This document shows positions 5,287-8,032 of a stretch of DNA of 8,032 nucleotides, piece by piece. Below the pieces are notes generated by a model. That model saw only the letters and a list, made by a program, of their open reading frames with translations. It made no database searches and was not told the DNA's origin. The translations under genes and the position numbers were made by a program. How positions within the stretch are numbered: the first letter of the stretch is position 1; every line of letters starts with the position of its first letter. Source of the stretch: an uncultured Lachnospiraceae bacterium (GTDB taxonomy: Bacteria; Bacillota; Clostridia; Lachnospirales; Lachnospiraceae); NCBI GenBank assembly GCA_947178465.1, contig CAMWYL010000139.1:1-8032 (forward strand), in the 5' to 3' direction.

Positions 5287-6468
5287 ATGACGGACGTTAA
5301 GAAAATAAAAAAGCGCGTTTTTGAAATCATACAAATAGGAAACAAAAGTGACGCAATCAGCTCGTTTTTTGACTATTTTATAGTGACCATGATCGTATTG
5401 AACATCATCGAAGTGGTTTTTGTCACGTTCGACGCTTCCATTAAGTATCAAGCGGCTTTAAGGCTGATTGAGGCGGTCACGTCGACTGTTTTCTGTGTGG
5501 AGTATCTGTTGCGGTTATGGACGGCGGATTTGATTTACCCTAAGTTGGGTGTTGTGAAGTCCCGGCTGCGGTTTGTTGTGTCCTTTTACGGCATTGTTGA
5601 TTTGCTCACGTTTCTGCCGTTCTTTTTTCCGGTGGTGTTTGCGTCCGGCATCGTGGTGTTTCGGATGCTGCGGGTTTTCAGGGTATTTCGCCTGTTCAAA
5701 ATCAATGCGCAGTATGATGCGTTCAATGTGGTGCTGGATGTTCTCAAGGAGAAAAAGGAGCAGCTTTTTTCCTCAATCTGCCTGATTTTGATTATGATGC
5801 TTGCGTCCTCGCTATGCATGTACAGTCTGGAGCATGACGCACAGCCGGAGGTGTTTGAGAATGCCTTTTCGGGAATCTGGTGGTCGGTTTCTACGCTGCT
5901 GACTGTGGGATATGGGGATATATACCCGATTACGTCGGCCGGAAAGGGTATGGCAATCGTTATTGCCTTTTTAGGCGTCGGGCTGGTGGCAATTCCGACC
6001 GGTATTATTTCCGCCGGATTCGTAGAGCACTACACACGGATGAAATCCCTGTCGGAGATTTCTACGGGAAATGAGATCCGGTTCATTATGCTGACCATAG
6101 AGCCTTCGCATCCGTGGGTAAACTGCAAAATCAGGGATATCAGCCTGCCGCCGGAGCTGATTGTCGTAGTGATTATCAGAAATGAGGAGCAGATCGTGAT
6201 TCCGAACGGCAATACGGTTATCCAGACGGACGACAGGGTAGTCCTGGGTGCGCTGGAGTATGACTGCGATATTGATATTCAACTCAAGGAGACGCTGATT
6301 AAGAAGGAACATTTCTGGGCAGGCAGACGGATTAAGGACTTGGATATCGGTGAAAATACGGTGATTGTGTCTGTTTATCGGGAGGGCAGAGCCATCATCC
6401 CCAAGGGAAATACCATGATAAAGGCGGGCGATATTGTGACAGTCTGCGAGAAAAGAGTAGGGCATTAG
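5287..6468 (+). CDS. Voltage-gated potassium channel (6TM) with tandem TrkA-C domains
   Basis: A 393-residue inner-membrane protein. S1 lies at about 28-48. S2, at about 57-78, ends in CVEYLLRLW with the acidic and basic sensor partners. S3, at about 96-116, has D105. S4 (about 120-138) has a basic residue at every third position: R126, R129, R132, R135, K138. S5 is at about 159-180, followed by the pore helix and the K+ selectivity filter TVGYGD (206-211), then S6 at about 219-245. The cytoplasmic C-terminus has two similar repeats, HPWVNCKIRDIS to DDRVVLG (275-321) and HFWAGRRIKDLD to GDIVTVC (342-387). Both have the TrkA-C (RCK_C) pattern with an IPNGNT/IPKGNT turn. No RCK-N Rossmann domain with a GxGxxG motif lies between S6 and these. 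It should pass K+ in response to membrane potential, perhaps gated by a ligand at the TrkA-C pair. The ATG follows AGAGG by six bases. Its stop codon lies in the palindromic repeats that precede an ABC operon. Confidence 0.9.
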   Translation: MTDVKKIKKRVFEIIQIGNKSDAISSFFDYFIVTMIVLNIIEVVFVTFDASIKYQAALRLIEAVTSTVFCVEYLLRLWTADLIYPKLGVVKSRLRFVVSFYGIVDLLTFLPFFFPVVFASGIVVFRMLRVFRVFRLFKINAQYDAFNVVLDVLKEKKEQLFSSICLILIMMLASSLCMYSLEHDAQPEVFENAFSGIWWSVSTLLTVGYGDIYPITSAGKGMAIVIAFLGVGLVAIPTGIISAGFVEHYTRMKSLSEISTGNEIRFIMLTIEPSHPWVNCKIRDISLPPELIVVVIIRNEEQIVIPNGNTVIQTDDRVVLGALEYDCDIDIQLKETLIKKEHFWAGRRIKDLDIGENTVIVSVYREGRAIIPKGNTMIKAGDIVTVCEKRVGH

Positions 6469-6502
6469 TGCCCCGGCACTAGTGCCTTGGTATTAGTGTC
6501 CC
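6461..6502. repeat. Three tandem 14-bp palindromic repeats
   Basis: Units at 6461-6474, 6475-6488 and 6489-6502 follow the pattern GGYAYTAGTGYCYY. The middle unit contains the perfect 12-bp palindrome GGCACTAGTGCC; the outer units are near-palindromes. A fourth degraded unit may follow (6503-6516). The first unit carries the channel's TAG stop (6466-6468). No promoter is visible in the 74-bp gap, so the block may be a repressor-binding array, a processing hairpin or a slippage-prone repeat between the two genes. Confidence 0.65.
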
Positions 6503-6542
6503 AAGCTTTAGCCGGAGAAAAGGGAATTAGGAGGTGAGGCTG

Positions 6543-7220
6543 ATGAGTGACAGAGTATGGCAGATTTTAGTCGATTCGTTTACGAAAATATTGATACCGG
6601 GTATTACAGTGACCATACCGCTGACGGTAATTTCGTTTTCGCTCGCGTTAATAATCGCGGTAATCGTGGCATTGATTCAGTTTGCCAATGTCAGGGTCTT
6701 AAAACAGATTTCACGGTTTTATATTTGGGTAATTCGCGGAACACCGCTGCTGGTGCAGCTCTATGTGATTTTCTTTGGTTTGCCTAAGCTGGGGATTATC
6801 TTGAATCCGTTTCCGTGTGCCGTTCTGGTTTTTGCGATTAATGAAGGGGCGTACTGTGCGGAGACAATGCGTGCCGCGTTGGAATCGGTGCCGAGAGGGC
6901 AGATGGAGGCGGGCTATTGTGTCGGTATGAGCTATCTGCAGATTATGCGCAGGATTGTACTGCCGCAGGCGTTTCGGACGGCGTTTCCGCCGCTGTCTAA
7001 TTCTTTGATTGGAATGGTGAAGGATACCTCGCTTGCAGCGAATATTACGGTAACGGAAATGTTTATGGCAACACAGCGAATTGTTGCGAGAACCTATGAG
7101 CCGCTTGCACTGTATTTGGAGGTTGCGCTGATTTATCTGATATTTTCAACGATTTTGACGAGGCTGCAGCGTATGGGAGAACGGTATTTAAATTCCCGCA
7201 GCGGGCAGACACTTCAATAG
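6543..7220 (+). CDS. Polar amino acid ABC transporter permease (L-cystine/Tcy type likely)
   Basis: A 225-residue inner-membrane protein of the HisM/GlnP permease family. Membrane segments lie at about 19-45, 60-80, 88-108, 150-170 and 189-208. The conserved RGTPLLVQL (65-73) and the EAA-loop region E122-A-G with G128 and the LP at 140-141 ([16 protein letters not shown]) are present; the loop docks on the ATPase. [15 protein letters not shown] and [17 protein letters not shown] resemble permeases of the TcyB/TcyL cystine systems more than GlnP, so cystine or a related sulphur compound is the best guess for substrate. A GTG at 6534 is in frame but lies within the ribosome binding site AGGAGGTGAG (6529-6538); the ATG at 6543 is preferred. 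The ATPase gene follows after 19 bases. Only one permease gene is seen, so the channel is probably a homodimer. Confidence 0.9.
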   Translation: MSDRVWQILVDSFTKILIPGITVTIPLTVISFSLALIIAVIVALIQFANVRVLKQISRFYIWVIRGTPLLVQLYVIFFGLPKLGIILNPFPCAVLVFAINEGAYCAETMRAALESVPRGQMEAGYCVGMSYLQIMRRIVLPQAFRTAFPPLSNSLIGMVKDTSLAANITVTEMFMATQRIVARTYEPLALYLEVALIYLIFSTILTRLQRMGERYLNSRSGQTLQ

Positions 7221-7239
7221 CGATGGAACGGAGGTACAT

Positions 7240-7968
7240 ATGCTTGAAATAAAAGAAATCAGAAAGTCCTTTCAGGGTATGGAGGTACTTAAGAGTGTGT
7301 CGCTGTCCGTCAATCAGGGAGATGTGGTGGCAATCTTAGGTCCCAGTGGTTCCGGCAAGACCACACTGCTTCGGTGCATGAATTTTCTTGAAAAGGCGGA
7401 CAGCGGAACGATGATTTTTGACGGAGCCTCCTATGCGCTCGGGCAGATGAAAAAGAAGGATATTGCGCAGATACGCAGGAAAACGGCGTTTGTTTTTCAG
7501 AATTATAATCTGTTTTTGAATAAAACGGCATTGCAGAATGTCACGGAAGGGCTGATTATCGCGCGCGGGATGCCGAAAGGTCAGGCAGCAGAGGTTGGCA
7601 GGCAGGCGCTTGACAAGGTAGGCTTGTCAGACCGCTATGATTACTATCCGAGCCAGCTTTCGGGCGGGCAGCAGCAGCGGGTTGCGATAGCGCGGGCGTT
7701 GGCGACGAACCCGGAGATTATTTATTTTGATGAGCCGACCTCGGCATTGGATCCGGAATTGACGGGAGAAGTCCTGGCAGTAATGCGGCAGTTGGCAGAG
7801 GAAGGAATGACAATGCTGGTGGTTACGCATGAGATGGGCTTTGCCCGAAATGTTTCCTCCAAAGTCATTTTTATGGAGGGGGGAATTGTTGTGGAGAGTG
7901 GGGCATCCCATGAATTTTTTGAGAATCCGCAGCAGGAGAGAACGAAGCTGTTTTTGCAGCAGTTCTAA
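7240..7968 (+). CDS. Polar amino acid ABC transporter ATP-binding protein
   Basis: A complete 242-residue ATPase that powers import through the adjacent permease from the cytoplasmic side. It has Walker A GPSGSGKT (34-41), Q-loop VFQNYNLF with Q87, signature LSGGQ (140-144), Walker B IIYFDEP (160-166, catalytic E165), D-loop SALD (168-171) and the switch histidine H197 in VVTHEMGF. The stretch [15 protein letters not shown] and the ending [10 protein letters not shown] are closer to TcyC/TcyN-type cystine ATPases than to GlnQ, where PHMTVLENV is usual; the substrate remains an inference. GGAGG (7230-7234) lies five bases before the ATG. No periplasmic/lipoprotein binding-protein gene lies on either side within the window, so it must be elsewhere. 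All catalytic residues are intact. Confidence 0.93.
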   Translation: MLEIKEIRKSFQGMEVLKSVSLSVNQGDVVAILGPSGSGKTTLLRCMNFLEKADSGTMIFDGASYALGQMKKKDIAQIRRKTAFVFQNYNLFLNKTALQNVTEGLIIARGMPKGQAAEVGRQALDKVGLSDRYDYYPSQLSGGQQQRVAIARALATNPEIIYFDEPTSALDPELTGEVLAVMRQLAEEGMTMLVVTHEMGFARNVSSKVIFMEGGIVVESGASHEFFENPQQERTKLFLQQF

Positions 7969-7982
7969 GGAAGTGCTATAAT
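7954..7982 (+). promoter_or_regulatory. Outward-reading promoter with extended -10
   Basis: TGCTATAAT (7974-7982) is a consensus extended -10. A partial -35, TTGCAG (7954-7959), lies 17 bp upstream inside the last codons of the ATPase gene. Transcription would start near 7989 and leave the window to the right, so the next gene is probably an independent unit. Confidence 0.45.
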
Positions 7983-7984
7983 CA

Positions 7985-8019
7985 GCGTTTCCCTAAAATA
8001 TTTTCTTTTTGGGAAGCGT
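7985..8019. repeat. Inverted repeat at the start of the outward transcript
   Basis: CGTTTCCC (7986-7993) pairs with GGGAAGCG (8011-8018) with one G-U pair; a further G-U pair can close it at 7985/8019. The 17-base loop is A/T-rich with a run of five T. It overlaps the predicted start site of the outward promoter, so it may be an operator or 5' hairpin. It could alternatively be a loose terminator for the ABC operon, though no T-run follows the stem. Confidence 0.4.
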
Positions 8020-8032
8020 ATATATACAAAAG

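Overview
The window looks like an accessory stretch of a low-to-moderate GC Clostridia chromosome, most likely Lachnospiraceae. This is inferred from strong AGGAGG-type ribosome binding sites, the clostridial type of chemoreceptor tail, the GNAT_C acyltransferase, the relaxase/TnpW-type element debris and the HicAB pair. No rRNA, tRNA or CRISPR was seen. The left part (about 1-3150) is visibly AT-rich. The right part (about 5290-7970) is richer in GC-ending codons and reads like stable chromosomal sequence.

Left part. The tail of a methyl-accepting chemotaxis protein runs in from the left edge. It is followed by a DNA segment that folds on paper into a three-way junction, and then by a terminator-like hairpin. 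A complete GNAT_C-type acyltransferase gene follows. Convergent to it is an Rrf2-family regulator that has lost a normal start and stop. Next come the frameshifted C-terminal end of a conjugative-element relaxase, an intact DUF1697 gene, and the tail of a TnpW-like element protein. I read 1134-3150 as a graveyard of an integrated mobile element around a few intact genes.

Middle. A complete XerC/D-type tyrosine recombinase lies on the minus strand, its stop codon at the broken end of the TnpW-like remnant. A 344-bp gap follows, with an inverted repeat, a GC-rich cluster of hairpins and two good promoters. These lead into a hicA-hicB toxin-antitoxin operon. hicA is only 57 codons long. A perfect 10-bp palindrome inside its proximal promoter is a candidate HicB operator.

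Right part. A promoter with a short leader drives a six-transmembrane voltage-gated K+ channel. The channel carries two tandem TrkA-C-like domains but no RCK-N (Rossmann) domain. Three tandem 14-bp palindromic repeats overlap its stop codon and separate it from a permease-ATPase pair of a polar amino acid ABC transporter, most like the L-cystine (Tcy) type. No substrate-binding protein gene is visible. An extended -10 promoter at the right edge reads out of the window.

I did not find one clear undescribed system. The best leads are the three-way-junction element, the leader architecture of hicAB, the tandem TrkA-C channel and the palindromic repeat block.
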